A stretch of 64,000 nucleotides of DNA from Planococcus lenghuensis (GTDB lineage: Bacteria > Bacillota > Bacilli > Bacillales_A > Planococcaceae), in assembly GCF_001999905.1 (NCBI RefSeq), contig NZ_CP019641.1, positions 1-64,000 of the forward strand, given 5' to 3'. This document shows, one piece after another, positions 43,575-53,050 of this stretch. The notes below the pieces were generated by a model. The model was not told the DNA's origin and searched no databases. It was given only the letters and a program-made list of their open reading frames with translations. Position numbers and translations under genes: made by a program. The stretch's first letter is position 1. Each line of letters opens with the position of its first letter.

Positions 43575-44351
43575 ATGCTAAATGAGCGTGTGGATACAAT
43601 AGATAGTTACTTTACTAAAGTTTCATCAATCAATACAATAAGTAACTGGCTATTTGTACTTTCAATAGTTTGTTCCTTTGCCGTATTTTTTTCTTCTGAT
43701 ATTACCTGGTTAAACTCTACTCTAAATATCGTCTTTATTGTCGTTACGGTATTATATGTTGTTGTAAGTAACTGGGTAAGTCTTTTTCTATTGAGAAATG
43801 CCCAAAGTAAAAGAAGAGTTCATTTGTTATCCAATTCATTTGGCATAAAACTGGATGATGAAGAGACATACAGGTATTATAATAACCCGCAAAGTCCTTC
43901 TGTTATCCGCTTAGGAGTTAATGTCTTCGAGAATACACTTTTCACATTGAGGGTAACAGAGGAAATGGCAAAAAGAGAAAGAGTCAAAAGTATTCTTTAT
44001 CTTTTTGTATTGCTAGTGCTAATTTTAATACGGAAAACTGATCTAGATTTAATTGCAATTGTCGCTCAAACAGTATTCACAACAGGCTTAATAACAAATT
44101 GGATTAAATTAGAACTATTAAGAATCTCCAGTGATCGGTTACTTGTTGAGTTTAGACAATTATTCTTAACGGCGGAATCAAATATAAATAATAAGGTTAA
44201 AACATTGATTTTAAGCTTGGTTTTTCGTTATGAATCCTCTGTGGCAAGCATGGGAGTACACTTATCTAGCAAGATTTTTCACAAATTAAATTCAGAGGTA
44301 ACTGCAGAGTGGGAAACGATTAAGAGAAATATATTTTCTTCAGTGGAGTAA
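43575..44351 (+). CDS. S-4TM-family pore-forming CBASS effector
   Basis: 258 residues with four hydrophobic helices: about 23-41 (WLFVLSIVCSFAVFF), 48-74 (IVFIVVTVLYVVV, WVSLFLL), 140-153 (YLFVLLVLILI) and 157-176 (LIAIVAQTVFTTGLITNWI). Between helices 2 and 3 is the family core with SFGIKLDDEETYRYYNNPQS. S-4TM proteins are predicted pore formers activated by the CD-NTase product, killing the infected cell. The ribosome site AAGGGG follows the CD-NTase stop, so both are translated from one mRNA. No E1/E2 or JAB gene is adjacent, making this a minimal two-gene (Type I-like) system. Confidence 0.85.
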   Translation: MLNERVDTIDSYFTKVSSINTISNWLFVLSIVCSFAVFFSSDITWLNSTLNIVFIVVTVLYVVVSNWVSLFLLRNAQSKRRVHLLSNSFGIKLDDEETYRYYNNPQSPSVIRLGVNVFENTLFTLRVTEEMAKRERVKSILYLFVLLVLILIRKTDLDLIAIVAQTVFTTGLITNWIKLELLRISSDRLLVEFRQLFLTAESNINNKVKTLILSLVFRYESSVASMGVHLSSKIFHKLNSEVTAEWETIKRNIFSSVE

Positions 44352-44390
44352 GTCATAACTTAAAAACTGAATGAAAGAATTAATAGGAAG

Positions 44391-44415
44391 TCCTCATTAC
44401 TAGAGGACTTCTTTT
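44391..44415. terminator. Terminator shared by CBASS and recombinase genes
   Basis: AAGTCCTC-ATTACTA-GAGGACTT with T-rich flank, between the convergent effector and recombinase genes. Confidence 0.8.
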
Positions 44416-44425
44416 AATGTATTTT

Positions 44426-45040
44426 TTAATTCTGTGAATGTTGGTTTTCAAATTTTCTTACCAGCTTATAAAAGGTTGTCTTTTTAATGCCTAACTCTTC
44501 CATGGACTTTACTGCAGATAGTTCTCCTGCTTTCCAACGCCTATATACTTCTATAAATTCTTCCGTAGTCGTAGCTTTTGGACGACCGAAAGTGACACCG
44601 TTTTTTAGAGCAATATCAATGCCCTCGCGCTGCCGTTTCCGGATGCGCTCTCGTTCCTCTTCAGCCATCCAAGAAAGAATCTGCAAAACCAAATCTGCGA
44701 TAAAGGTTCCCATGCTGTCTTTATATTGTGTGGTATCCAACAGTGGCATATCCAGCACCACAATATCTGCTTCGATATTTTTCGTGAGGTCATTCCATTC
44801 CTGGAGGATCTCTTCTTTGTTTCGGCCGAACCGATCCAGCGAGTGGATATACAAAATATCGCCTTTCCGAATAACCCGTTTCAGTAATTGATAGTTTGCA
44901 CGCTCAAAGTTTTTCCCGCTTTGCTTGTCCAAATAAATATCCCGCTCATTGATGCCCATTTTTCGCATGGCTTCCAATTGACGGCCTTCATTTTGATCTT
45001 TGCTGCTGACGCGTATGTAGCCAAATTTGCGATGTTCCAT
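44426..45040 (-). CDS. Serine recombinase (Tn3/Bin3-type resolvase)
   Basis: 204 residues. The N-terminal catalytic domain has GYIRVSSKDQNEGRQL (nucleophile Ser), LYIHSLDRFGRN and the E-helix; the C-terminal helix-turn-helix is AVKSMEELGIKKTTFYKLVR. It likely resolves plasmid multimers or a cointegrate at the res-like sites in front of it, and is autoregulated there. Confidence 0.93.
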   Translation of the reverse strand: MEHRKFGYIRVSSKDQNEGRQLEAMRKMGINERDIYLDKQSGKNFERANYQLLKRVIRKGDILYIHSLDRFGRNKEEILQEWNDLTKNIEADIVVLDMPLLDTTQYKDSMGTFIADLVLQILSWMAEEERERIRKRQREGIDIALKNGVTFGRPKATTTEEFIEVYRRWKAGELSAVKSMEELGIKKTTFYKLVRKFENQHSQN

Positions 45041-45086
45041 AATTCACCTCTAAGAACGATTGTTTTCTCTAATTATACCTGAAAAG

Positions 45087-45209
45087 CGTTCGTAAAAGTG
45101 TTTGCAATTTCGCGAACGTTCGTAAAGTAATTTGATATGTTTACGAACGCTCTTTTCGGTCTTTTTTGGTCATTTTCAAACCGTTCGTAAACGTGTACTT
45201 TTACGAACG
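45087..45209. other. res site with three subsites
   Basis: Three inverted CGTTCGTAA/TTACGAACG pairs lie directly upstream of the recombinase: 45087-45118 (right arm CGCGAACG), 45117-45149 and 45182-45209. Arm spacing differs (32, 33 and 28 bases). Three subsites next to the gene are the standard arrangement for a resolvase recombination site. Confidence 0.85.
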
Positions 45210-45313
45210 CTTTTATTTTAAAAATTCAATTATGTAAATTCATCTAACAGGAATTTTAAGTATAATAAATATAGTTTCTCATTTGTCAACTTTGGCAGAC
45301 AGGAGTTGAGAGT

Positions 45314-46240
45314 ATGCCTGAAGGAAATCACGAGAGAAAGAAGACGTGGAGTGCTTCTGAAATTGAATTTTTGAAAGAATTTCATGCAGAAAATTCATCG
45401 CTGTCTGAAATCGCCATGGCGCTGGGGCGCTCCGTATCGTCCGTACAGAATAAAGCACAAAAGTTAGGGCTATACAATAAAGGGGGAAACGATAATCAAA
45501 GGTGGACCGCCGAAGAAGTGGCGTACCTGGACGATCAGTGGGGAGTGCTGAATTATCATGCCATCGCAAAAAAACTGGAGCGCACACCAGAAGCCGTGAG
45601 AGTGAAAGCGTATGGTTTGGGGTACTCAAGCTTTTTGTTGTCCCAGGATGGCATCACCCTGACTGCGTTGGGTAAAGCGCTTCATGTTAACTACAGTACA
45701 TTAAGACGTTGGGAAAGATTATATGGATTACCGGCACAGCCAGTGAAAACAACAGAAACACGGCGCAAACCGATTATCAGTCTCTCCGCTTTCTGGGAGT
45801 GGGCGGCGAAAAACAGAAACGGAATTGACTTTTCGCGTATAGCACCCCATGCCTTGGGAGTTGAGCCCGAATGGGTTAGAGAACAAAGGCAGCAGGATGT
45901 CCATGACAAACGAAAGAAAAAGCGGTATTCGAACTGGACAGAGACAGAAGAAAAATGGTTGCTGCTGCTTGTGAAACAAGGTAAGTATACCTATAAGGAA
46001 TTAGCGGGTTTACTGAATCGACCGGAGAATACGATCGTGAAGAAATTGAACGATTGTAAGTTTACAGCCCGGCCATTGAAGGCTTCCCCTAGACGATGGA
46101 AGGAAGAGGATGTTGAGACGCTGCTGAACCTCCGAAGAAAGGGATTCACGCTAAGGGAAATTGCAGACCAGCTAGGACGATCGGAAATGGCTGTCAAAGG
46201 AAAATACCAGAAACTAAAAACCCGTGAAAGCAGTAGATAA
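45314..46240 (+). CDS. Multi-module SANT/HTH DNA-binding protein
   Basis: 308 residues with four Myb/SANT-like modules: KTWSASEIEFLKEF ... LGRSVSSVQNKAQKLGL (about 10-54), RWTAEEVAYLDDQWGV (about 62-105), NWTETEEKWLLLLVKQGKYT (about 206-250) and RWKEEDVETLLNLRRKGFTL (about 258-302). A MerR-like HTH_17 module lies between modules 2 and 3 (ITLTALGKALHVNYSTLRRW). Charged throughout, so it should bind extended DNA. Its role (segregation, regulation or nucleoid binding) is unknown. A promoter with TATAAT lies about 50 bases upstream. Confidence 0.78.
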   Translation: MPEGNHERKKTWSASEIEFLKEFHAENSSLSEIAMALGRSVSSVQNKAQKLGLYNKGGNDNQRWTAEEVAYLDDQWGVLNYHAIAKKLERTPEAVRVKAYGLGYSSFLLSQDGITLTALGKALHVNYSTLRRWERLYGLPAQPVKTTETRRKPIISLSAFWEWAAKNRNGIDFSRIAPHALGVEPEWVREQRQQDVHDKRKKKRYSNWTETEEKWLLLLVKQGKYTYKELAGLLNRPENTIVKKLNDCKFTARPLKASPRRWKEEDVETLLNLRRKGFTLREIADQLGRSEMAVKGKYQKLKTRESSR

Positions 46241-46257
46241 AAGTGGGCTATTCTAAA

Positions 46258-46850
46258 TTAATGAGACACAATAAAACACCTTCGAGATGATACACTGGGA
46301 ACAGGGTTAGAAATCGGAGGTGTTTTTGTATGGGCGAAAACGCCTATTCAAGCGAAGTGACATGGACGTGGCTAAGGAAAAATTGAGCGATCAATTGACG
46401 ACAAGGGAGTCATCGAGAAGCATAGCATCAAAAATGAATCATAAATTAAAATGTGGATGAATTGTATCGAGCGAATGCGCTGTACCGTTTTGATCAGCTG
46501 ATCGGCAAGCAGTATATGCAGGGCCACGGCCCTGAAAACACAAGCGAAGACGAAAAGCGGAACAGGCAGATCGCTAACTTAAAAATGGTGAACGAAATCC
46601 TAAAAAAGTATGTGGAGATGGAAAAGGAGCTGAGAAAAAGCCTTCCAGCTTAAGAAGAAACTTAAAGGAAAATAGGTTATAAAAACGGCCTTGTTGACCC
46701 TTGGTGTGCCACGGTCTGCTTATACCGGTGGCTAACCGAAGGTATAGTTGAAATAATGACAGCCAAGGAAGAAGCAGTTAGTCAACTGTACCGCCAGACT
46801 AGCTGCCGCAATAACCACCGGAAAATCCGGCATCTCCTGAAGAAGCGATA
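46258..46850 (+). pseudogene. IS3-family element remnant (orfA and start of orfB)
   Basis: A left end TGAGACACAATAAAACACC is followed by broken frames: MGENAYSSEVTW, DDKGVIEKHSIKNES-stop-IKMWMN, then the open part 46453-46653 with YRFDQLIGKQYMQGHGPE and NLKMVNEILKKYVEMEKEL, the end of OrfA of the IS150 type. After it GVPRSAYY/RWL (frameshifted) and TAKEEAVSQLYRQTSCRNNH match the start of OrfB. No right end is seen; the rest is lost. Confidence 0.75.
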
Positions 46851-46967
46851 GAGCATAAAACTGAATTGGAACGCCATGCAACGGATTTTGCAGAAGCACA
46901 ACCTGCAGTGCCGGATAAAACCAAAGAGAAAGTGTAGCAGGAGTCTCATAGAAAGGAGAGTAGGTAC

Positions 46968-47975
46968 ATGGAATGGATTTATTTAGTGGCTGGCATTGGC
47001 CTATTGCTGTTCGTGACGATAGATGTTTTCTGGACAACGCTTTGGGTGGACGGAGGAGCCGGGCCCATCTCCAGCCGATTATCGAGATTCTTATGGAAGA
47101 TGACGAGGGGAATCGGCAGGGGTCATCCTTGGCTGCTCAGTCTGGCAGGACCGGCTGTTTTGGCCATTACACTCGTAACGTGGATAGGGTTATTGTGGCT
47201 CGGCTGGCTGCTGGTTTTTTCCGGGGATATCCATTCGGTGGTTGATACACGCGATGACAAGCCGATCAACTGGAGTGAGCGGATTTATTTTACGGGGTAT
47301 GTCGTGTTCACGCTTGGCGTTGGCGATTATGTTCCAAGAGAGGGTTTCTGGCAAGTGATCACCGCAGCTGCATCAGGAAACGGCTTTTTGTTTCTGACGC
47401 TTGGTGCCACATACACACTATCCATTCTCAATTCGGTCATACAGCAACGTTCGTTTGCTTCCAGTATTACCGCAATTGGCAAATCGGGAAGTGAATTTGT
47501 GAGAAACTCTTGGAATGGCACTGATTTTTCCGATATTAATTTGCTGTTAAGTTCCACTTCTTCACAACTCAGCACCCTGGCCGCACAGCACAAAGCCTAT
47601 CCGGTTCTGTACTACTATCACTGTCCACAGGACGAACAAGCTGCATCAGTTGCAGTCACTGTCCTCGATGAAGCACTGACAATTCTTCGATTCGGCGTTC
47701 CTGAGCCGTATCAGCCGAATAGGGTATTGATTCAAGAAGCAAGATCAAGTATTGAGGGCTACTTGGATGCACTTTCACCCCGGCTCATTAAAACAGCTGG
47801 ACAAGTTCCGTCCATAGCTAATTTAGACGATATTCGGATTTTAGGTTTGCCGACGATGACCGATAAAGAATTTAAAACAGAAGTTGAACAACTTCAGGGG
47901 CGCAGAAGAAAACTCCTCAATGCCCTTGAATCCGATGCGCGGCAATGGCCTTCTGGACAAACAGGCGGTACGTGA
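46968..47975 (+). CDS. Two-helix potassium channel family protein
   Basis: 335 residues. Hydrophobic helices at the N-terminus (LVAGIGLLLFVTIDVFWTTL), at about 60-86 and about 125-150 surround a pore helix with the filter TLGVGDY (Ion_trans_2; canonical TVGYGD). The cytoplasmic C-terminal half has no known domain. It probably conducts K+ or similar ions, but the filter's second residue differs from the usual one. AAAGGAGAG precedes the ATG. Confidence 0.82.
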   Translation: MEWIYLVAGIGLLLFVTIDVFWTTLWVDGGAGPISSRLSRFLWKMTRGIGRGHPWLLSLAGPAVLAITLVTWIGLLWLGWLLVFSGDIHSVVDTRDDKPINWSERIYFTGYVVFTLGVGDYVPREGFWQVITAAASGNGFLFLTLGATYTLSILNSVIQQRSFASSITAIGKSGSEFVRNSWNGTDFSDINLLLSSTSSQLSTLAAQHKAYPVLYYYHCPQDEQAASVAVTVLDEALTILRFGVPEPYQPNRVLIQEARSSIEGYLDALSPRLIKTAGQVPSIANLDDIRILGLPTMTDKEFKTEVEQLQGRRRKLLNALESDARQWPSGQTGGT

Positions 47976-48333
47976 ATATAACGAGGCCTGTTTTGTTATC
48001 TTTTTCCTTATGTTTTGCTTTCTTCTGCTGTGTATTGAAGACCGAGCAGCAATTTTTTACGTGAGGTCTTTCTGTTTCGTTCCCTTCATCTGTACTTGCG
48101 ATTAGAAGGAAGATTTATAACTCCTTCAGATGAAACATCGGTTGTTTCCTTGCTGATTAGCAAGAATAACTGATTGGGGGTTATCCTGTTCTCCTGCATA
48201 GAGAGATTATCTTTTTTCTGCAATTCTTTGGAATGCCTAATGAATCAGCGGATTTCGTCTATTTATTGAAACATTCATTTTCAATTCTGCTATCTATAGA
48301 AAGGAGAAATCGCATTTCAGCAGGAGGATTCTG
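47976..48333. other. Intergenic, no gene seen
   Basis: Contains the promoter and ribosome site (AGCAGGAGGATT) of the TVP38-like gene. No other feature recognised. Confidence 0.4.
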
Positions 48334-48876
48334 ATGGATCCGTTTCATGAACCAATGAAAGCGTTTATTGAAAATGCCGGCTGGTTCGCTCCCGTTCTTT
48401 TTATTCTGCTGCATTCATCCGACCGCTGCTGTTTTTGCCCGTCGTTGTGGTATTATGCATCACGGGGCGTGGTGTTCGGCTTTGTCAAAGGAGCGCTGCT
48501 GTTTTATATCGGGCTGTCAATCGTCGCCCTCGTTACGTATGGGATGGTTGACAAGTTTCCGAAATTCAAAGGGAAGATCGATCACCTCAGGGAGAAACTT
48601 ATGCACGATAAAACGATTTCCCTCGGTCAGGTCCTGATATTGCGTATTATGCCGTTCATCAGTTTCAATCTGCTGAGCGTGTATTTAATGGAAGTGACGA
48701 GTTCATATAAGGAGTATGCGCTGTATTCACTTCTTGGGCTGGCCGTTTTATACACGGCGTTCGGCAATGCGATTTCCACTCTGTCGTGACTTACCATGCC
48801 GCTCTTACTCTTCGTTCTGGTTGCCGCTTGCTTCTTCATCGGCAACATATATAAATCGCGTGCAGCTGCTGATTAA
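48334..48876 (+). pseudogene. TVP38/TMEM64-family membrane protein, decayed
   Basis: A 181-codon frame with an in-frame TGA at 48787. Residues about 28-50 (SSDRCCFCPSLWYYASRG) make no sense in this frame, whereas the frame one base over in the same stretch reads FIRPLLFLPVVVVLCITG, the expected conserved motif. So one base is missing near 48410 and one or two are altered near 48466, restoring frame. After the stop the frame continues LTMPLLLFVLVAACFFIGNI and ends KSRAAAD, the last helix of the protein. Three lesions suggest a dead gene. The family is membrane-bound, of uncertain function. Confidence 0.8.
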
Positions 48877-48959
48877 CCAAATATCGGTAGGTTTGATTAG
48901 TATCTTGAATTAGTTTTCCCTGCCTCTTCTTTACGGGAATCGAAAGGAGAACCTGGTGT

Positions 48960-50333
48960 ATGTTGATAAAATTTCTGCCAAGAGAAATAAGGAAATATTT
49001 TCGGATGTCCCGGCGGCAGCGGAAGCATGAAATACACCAGTCACTTTGGTTTAAACCACTGGCGTATGTCATGGCAGCTGCCGTCCTTGCAATTGTCACG
49101 CTCTTGATCGACATGCAAGTTGATCTCTCCGTACGCGCCAGCTTCTTTGCCTTCAATCATGAAGCGACCCGGACACTGGTAAGTACATTGATCGCTTCGA
49201 TTTTGCTGCTGAGCGCTTTTACATTAAATATCCTGCTGGTATTTCTGACTACATTAAGCAGTCAGTTTTCACCGCGCATGCTGCAGGATTTTATTGCCAC
49301 AAGAGAGACCCAGCATTTCGTCGGCCTATTCAACGGCAGTTTTATCTACGTGCTGCTCCTGTTTTTATTCATGAATAATTTTCGGCAGGATGAATTTGTC
49401 CTTGTTCCGCTGCTGACGGTATTGATGACGTTTAGTACGGCCATCATCTTCCTTTTTTTCATTAATCACGCCATCTATTGGATGCAAGTGCATAATATCA
49501 CGTGGAATATGCGGCTTATCTCCGAAGAGATTATCCAAAAAACCCTGACAGAAGATATGGAAAAACTGAAAGTAGTGGAAGCAGGAGATCTTAAAGAAGA
49601 GTTCCGGAAACACGCAAAGATAGTGAAAGCACCTGAGGCTGGCTATATTCAGCTTGTTGATTTTCAAGGAATGGTCAGCGAGGCACAGAAAGAGGATATA
49701 ATCCTTGCACTCCACGAACGGATAGGCGATTTCATGCTGGCCGGCAACCCACTGTTTTCCTACTGGGGACCAGGGGCATACAAAGTGGATGAAGACGCGT
49801 ATACAAAATGCTTTGCATTCGGCAATAAAGAAACGGAAATCCAGGACAATTATGCGGCGATGAGCAAGCTGGCAGAAGTGGCCATCAAATCGATCAGCAA
49901 CGGGGATCCCCGTTCGGCCGTCAATGCGATTTATCAGCTGGCCAACTTGATGCAGGTCTTTGACGAGCGCATTACATTTACACCCTATCTTGCTGATTCA
50001 GACAAGCAGGTCCGGGTGATTACCCGAGAGCAGCATTTTGAAGGCGCACTATATAGAGGTTTCGGAATGATCCGGCATTATGCGAAAGGCGATCTTCCGA
50101 TTATCATTGAAATTGTGTCTGCCCTTCGAATGTTGGCTCAGTCATCAAACCCGATTCGCCATACCCACATTTGGCGTTTCGCTGAGAATACAATCGAAAA
50201 TGTATCACAGGAAATCATTTATGATATTGACCGCGATTTGTTACTGGAAAAACTAGATCTGCTTGCAAATGCGACAGGCAATGGAACAGAGTACGAGAAG
50301 CTGAAAAAAACGATCGAGCAGAAAAAGGCGTAA
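48960..50333 (+). CDS. DUF2254-family membrane protein
   Basis: 457 residues with four N-terminal membrane helices (AYVMAAAVLAIVTLLI; TLIASILLLSAFTLNILLVF; VGLFNGSFIYVLLLFLF; LLTVLMTFSTAIIFLFFI), and SQFSPRMLQDF between helices 2 and 3, a DUF2254 hallmark. The long C-terminal half is soluble. No function is established. AAAGGAGAA precedes the start; the terminator follows. Confidence 0.87.
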   Translation: MLIKFLPREIRKYFRMSRRQRKHEIHQSLWFKPLAYVMAAAVLAIVTLLIDMQVDLSVRASFFAFNHEATRTLVSTLIASILLLSAFTLNILLVFLTTLSSQFSPRMLQDFIATRETQHFVGLFNGSFIYVLLLFLFMNNFRQDEFVLVPLLTVLMTFSTAIIFLFFINHAIYWMQVHNITWNMRLISEEIIQKTLTEDMEKLKVVEAGDLKEEFRKHAKIVKAPEAGYIQLVDFQGMVSEAQKEDIILALHERIGDFMLAGNPLFSYWGPGAYKVDEDAYTKCFAFGNKETEIQDNYAAMSKLAEVAIKSISNGDPRSAVNAIYQLANLMQVFDERITFTPYLADSDKQVRVITREQHFEGALYRGFGMIRHYAKGDLPIIIEIVSALRMLAQSSNPIRHTHIWRFAENTIENVSQEIIYDIDRDLLLEKLDLLANATGNGTEYEKLKKTIEQKKA

Positions 50334-50344
50334 TACGAAAACTT

Positions 50345-50374
50345 GTGAAGTTCCAGACTCGGAACTTCATTTTT
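50345..50374 (+). terminator. Terminator of DUF2254 gene
   Basis: Stem GAAGTTCC AGACTC GGAACTTC followed by ATTTTTTA. Confidence 0.85.
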
Positions 50375-50590
50375 TACTGTCGTTTGTTCTAATCTCTATC
50401 TCATTCAGAAAAGGGTGCGAGAACAAGGATGAAGTCGCACAAGTGAGATTCTGCCAGGTTAGATGGGTGCGATTCCTGAAAACTTATTAACATGCAGGCA
50501 AATCGGGTAAACAGTAAAGATGGAAAGACAATGAATGGACTTACCAAATAAATTCAGGAAAGGAATCGATCAAAAGAGGTGATGGATAAC

Positions 50591-52301
50591 ATGAAGTTGG
50601 ACGAAATTTTTCGAAATCAAAAGGCAGATGAACGGGCAGCTTGGCGGGAAACTGCAATAGGAAGTTACGGTATGGCCGCCAGTGCCGTAAAAGAAGCGAC
50701 CGAAGTCGGAGAACGGGTGCTGGCAGACGGCGGGAATGCAGTTGATGCCATCATCGCCATCCAGTTTGCGCTAGCAGCAGTCGAGAGGATGGACACGGGC
50801 ATCGGCGCCAGCGGATTCATCACCATCTATGACAGTGAACGGAATGAAACAAAAGTGATTAACGGGCACAGCCAAGCGCCAGCTGCCGTGAATCCGGAAC
50901 TGTTTCTCGATGAAGAAGGAAATGTCGTGCCTTTTCTGAAACGGTCAACAAAAGCCGCGGCAGTGGGAATACCCGGCATTATGAAAGCGATGGAACTGGC
51001 GCATGAGCGTTACGGCACGATGCCGCTTGAACGGCTGATCAATCCGGCGATTGAGCTGGCTGACGGAGAGTACGAAGTGAAGTTTCTCTGGGATCAGGCG
51101 ATAAAGTTCAACCACTTCCGGTTGGGAGAGGAAGCAAAGAAAGTATTTATGCCAGATGGCGTACCTCTCGTCGAAGGAGACACGGTGACACAGCAGGATC
51201 TCGCAAACACGCTGCGGATTATCCGGGAAGAAGGTTTTTGCGTCCGTCTATGAGGGAACAATCGGAGACGCCATCAGTGAAACCATTCAGGCGCTTGGCG
51301 GGCTGATGACAAAAAGAGATCTGGCGAATTACCGGGCTTCGATTGATGAACCGTTATGGAGCAGTTACAAAGAGTTCGATTTTGCATTTCCGGCTCCGCC
51401 GAACGGAGGCGGATTCGCTGTGGCACAGTTGCTGAAAATCCTTGAACCGGTTGATTTTAATCAGTACGGCCCCGACTCCTGGGAGAAGTATTATTTGATT
51501 GCCGAAGCGATGGAGATTGCCCTGTCGGATAAGAACGCCTATATGGGCGATCCGAATTTCGTGGATATTCCGATGGCCGGCCTGTTGCATCCCGATTATG
51601 TAGAGGAACGCCGAAAACTGATCAATTTCAAGGAACACAACGAGGCAATTGGTTTTGGTGACCCGTGGAAGTGCCAGGAAGGGGAGCCAGGTCGCTTGAT
51701 TCAGCACGGGACTTCGGATGGCGGAACAGAGACGACTCACTTTACGGCTGTAGACCAATGGGGGAATGTCGCCGCCTGTACGTCCTCAATTGAACGGATG
51801 TTTGGATCGGGCATCATGGTCCCGGAGTACGGGTTTCTATTGAACAATGACTTAACGGATTTCGACCCGGAACCAGGAACAGTCAATGAGCCGGGAGCCG
51901 GAAAGTACCCGGTGAGTTCGAAAACACCAACAATTGGTTTCCATAAAGGAAATCCTTTTTTCACACTCGGTTCACCCGGGGGGTACACGATTGTCGCTTC
52001 CGTTCTTCAAGTACTAGTGAATGTCCTTGAATATAAGATGGATTTGAAGGAGGCGGTCCGGAAGCCGCGATTATTCAATGGGCCAAGCCACCCTGTACAG
52101 GTGGAGACGGAAATAGGCCAAGAAATCCGGGGAAAACTTGAATCGATGGGATTCGAGGTGGAAAAGGCGGAATCCCCTGATATCAGGATCGGTGATGTCC
52201 AGGCGATTTTGATTGACCCTTCGACCGGAAACCTTTACGGGACAGCGGATTCGTCCCGACCGGGAGCGGCAATGGGGCTTTCAGAATCACCTGATGATTG
52301 A
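50591..52301 (+). pseudogene. ggt: Gamma-glutamyltransferase, frameshifted
   Basis: The start (AGAGGTGATGG upstream) is followed by a normal GGT large-subunit sequence (YGMAASAVKEATEVGERVLA; DGGNAVDAIIAIQFALA) until 51233. There a T-run of five (ggtttttgcg) should be four: removing one T gives REEGFASVYEGTIGDAISET, joining the frame that runs to 52301. That second part carries the autoprocessing Thr in TETTHFTAVDQWGN and the loops LGSPGGYTIVASV. As read, the protein ends at 51253 without its catalytic half. A sequencing error in the run is an alternative. The intact product would be about 570 residues, handling glutathione or poly-gamma-glutamate. Confidence 0.9.
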
Positions 52302-52859
52302 ACAGGTCTCGATGTTAAAAGTCCTGCTCTTATGACCCATTCTTTACGGGAAGCCTTGATGAAAGGTAAATGCTCTGCTATAGAGAGTTCTTTCTGCTGA
52401 AATTGAATCCTCAAGGGTATTCACGCAGTTTGGTGCTCAGGTCTATTGTGGAAAGTGCGTGCCTGCCGACGTAGATGATTCACATGAAGACCAAGGCCAT
52501 ACGCAATAACATTTAAAGAAATTATCCATATGAGAGAACTTCTCGCCAGTTAGTAAGGGATTCTCAAAACCTGTATAGAATTTATTCTATACAGGTTTTT
52601 TACATAAAGAAGAAAGTGGTGACGTAAGACCAGAAAATAAGAAATTCAAATTTGAATTACCCCTAATCTTCTCATGCTGACATCCCATGTCCGAAACGTC
52701 CTATTGCAGAAACTGGAGGGAAACCCCATCCATCTTTATCTTTTAGAAAAAGATAGGTTAATAAATACAACTTGAGCGGGGCTAAACTACATTTGTTCTA
52801 ATCCTTAGCTTAACCAACAGTATGACTTTGATGGGGATTGAGAGATAGCGGTGAAAAAC
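52302..52859. other. Intergenic with a strong terminator
   Basis: No gene is seen. A near-perfect hairpin AAACCTGTATAGAA ... TTCTATACAGGTTTTTT (52567-52602) terminates transcription from the left. Confidence 0.55.
52567..52602 (+). terminator. Terminator with 14-bp stem
   Basis: AAACCTGTATAGAA/TTCTATACAGGTTT followed by TTT; probably the end of the GGT transcript. Confidence 0.85.
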
Positions 52860-53050
52860 GGAAAAATACCTGGCAAGGGTGCACCCGCGCCAGGTATCCC
52901 TTTCTGCGTCTCTGCGTCCTGTTCCTGTGCACATCAAATTGCAAAGGTTTTAGGTGCAGATCAGCGAGAAGGTTACAAGCATATGCTTGCAGCTTAAGCA
53001 TAGCACGTACAGGATTTAAAAGATAAGAAATGCAATCCGACCTCTGAATA
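52860..53050 (-). ncRNA. Candidate structured RNA, copy B
   Basis: Partner of copy A (25930-26110). On the minus strand it ends in the hairpin ATACCTGGC ... GCCAGGTAT around GGGTGCACCC (52866-52897) and TTTTT. Copy A has ATGTCTAT/ATAGGCAT at the same place: paired changes keep the stem. The palindrome CAAGCATATGCTTG is at 52976-52989. A 63-codon frame here is interrupted in copy A, so it is not the conserved element; the 10-residue frame MLVTFSLICT (52982-52950) is conserved. Confidence 0.6.

Noticed and set aside
52810-53001. 63-codon minus-strand frame across RNA copy B
   Set aside because: The matching region of copy A has stops in this frame, so the conserved element is not this protein.
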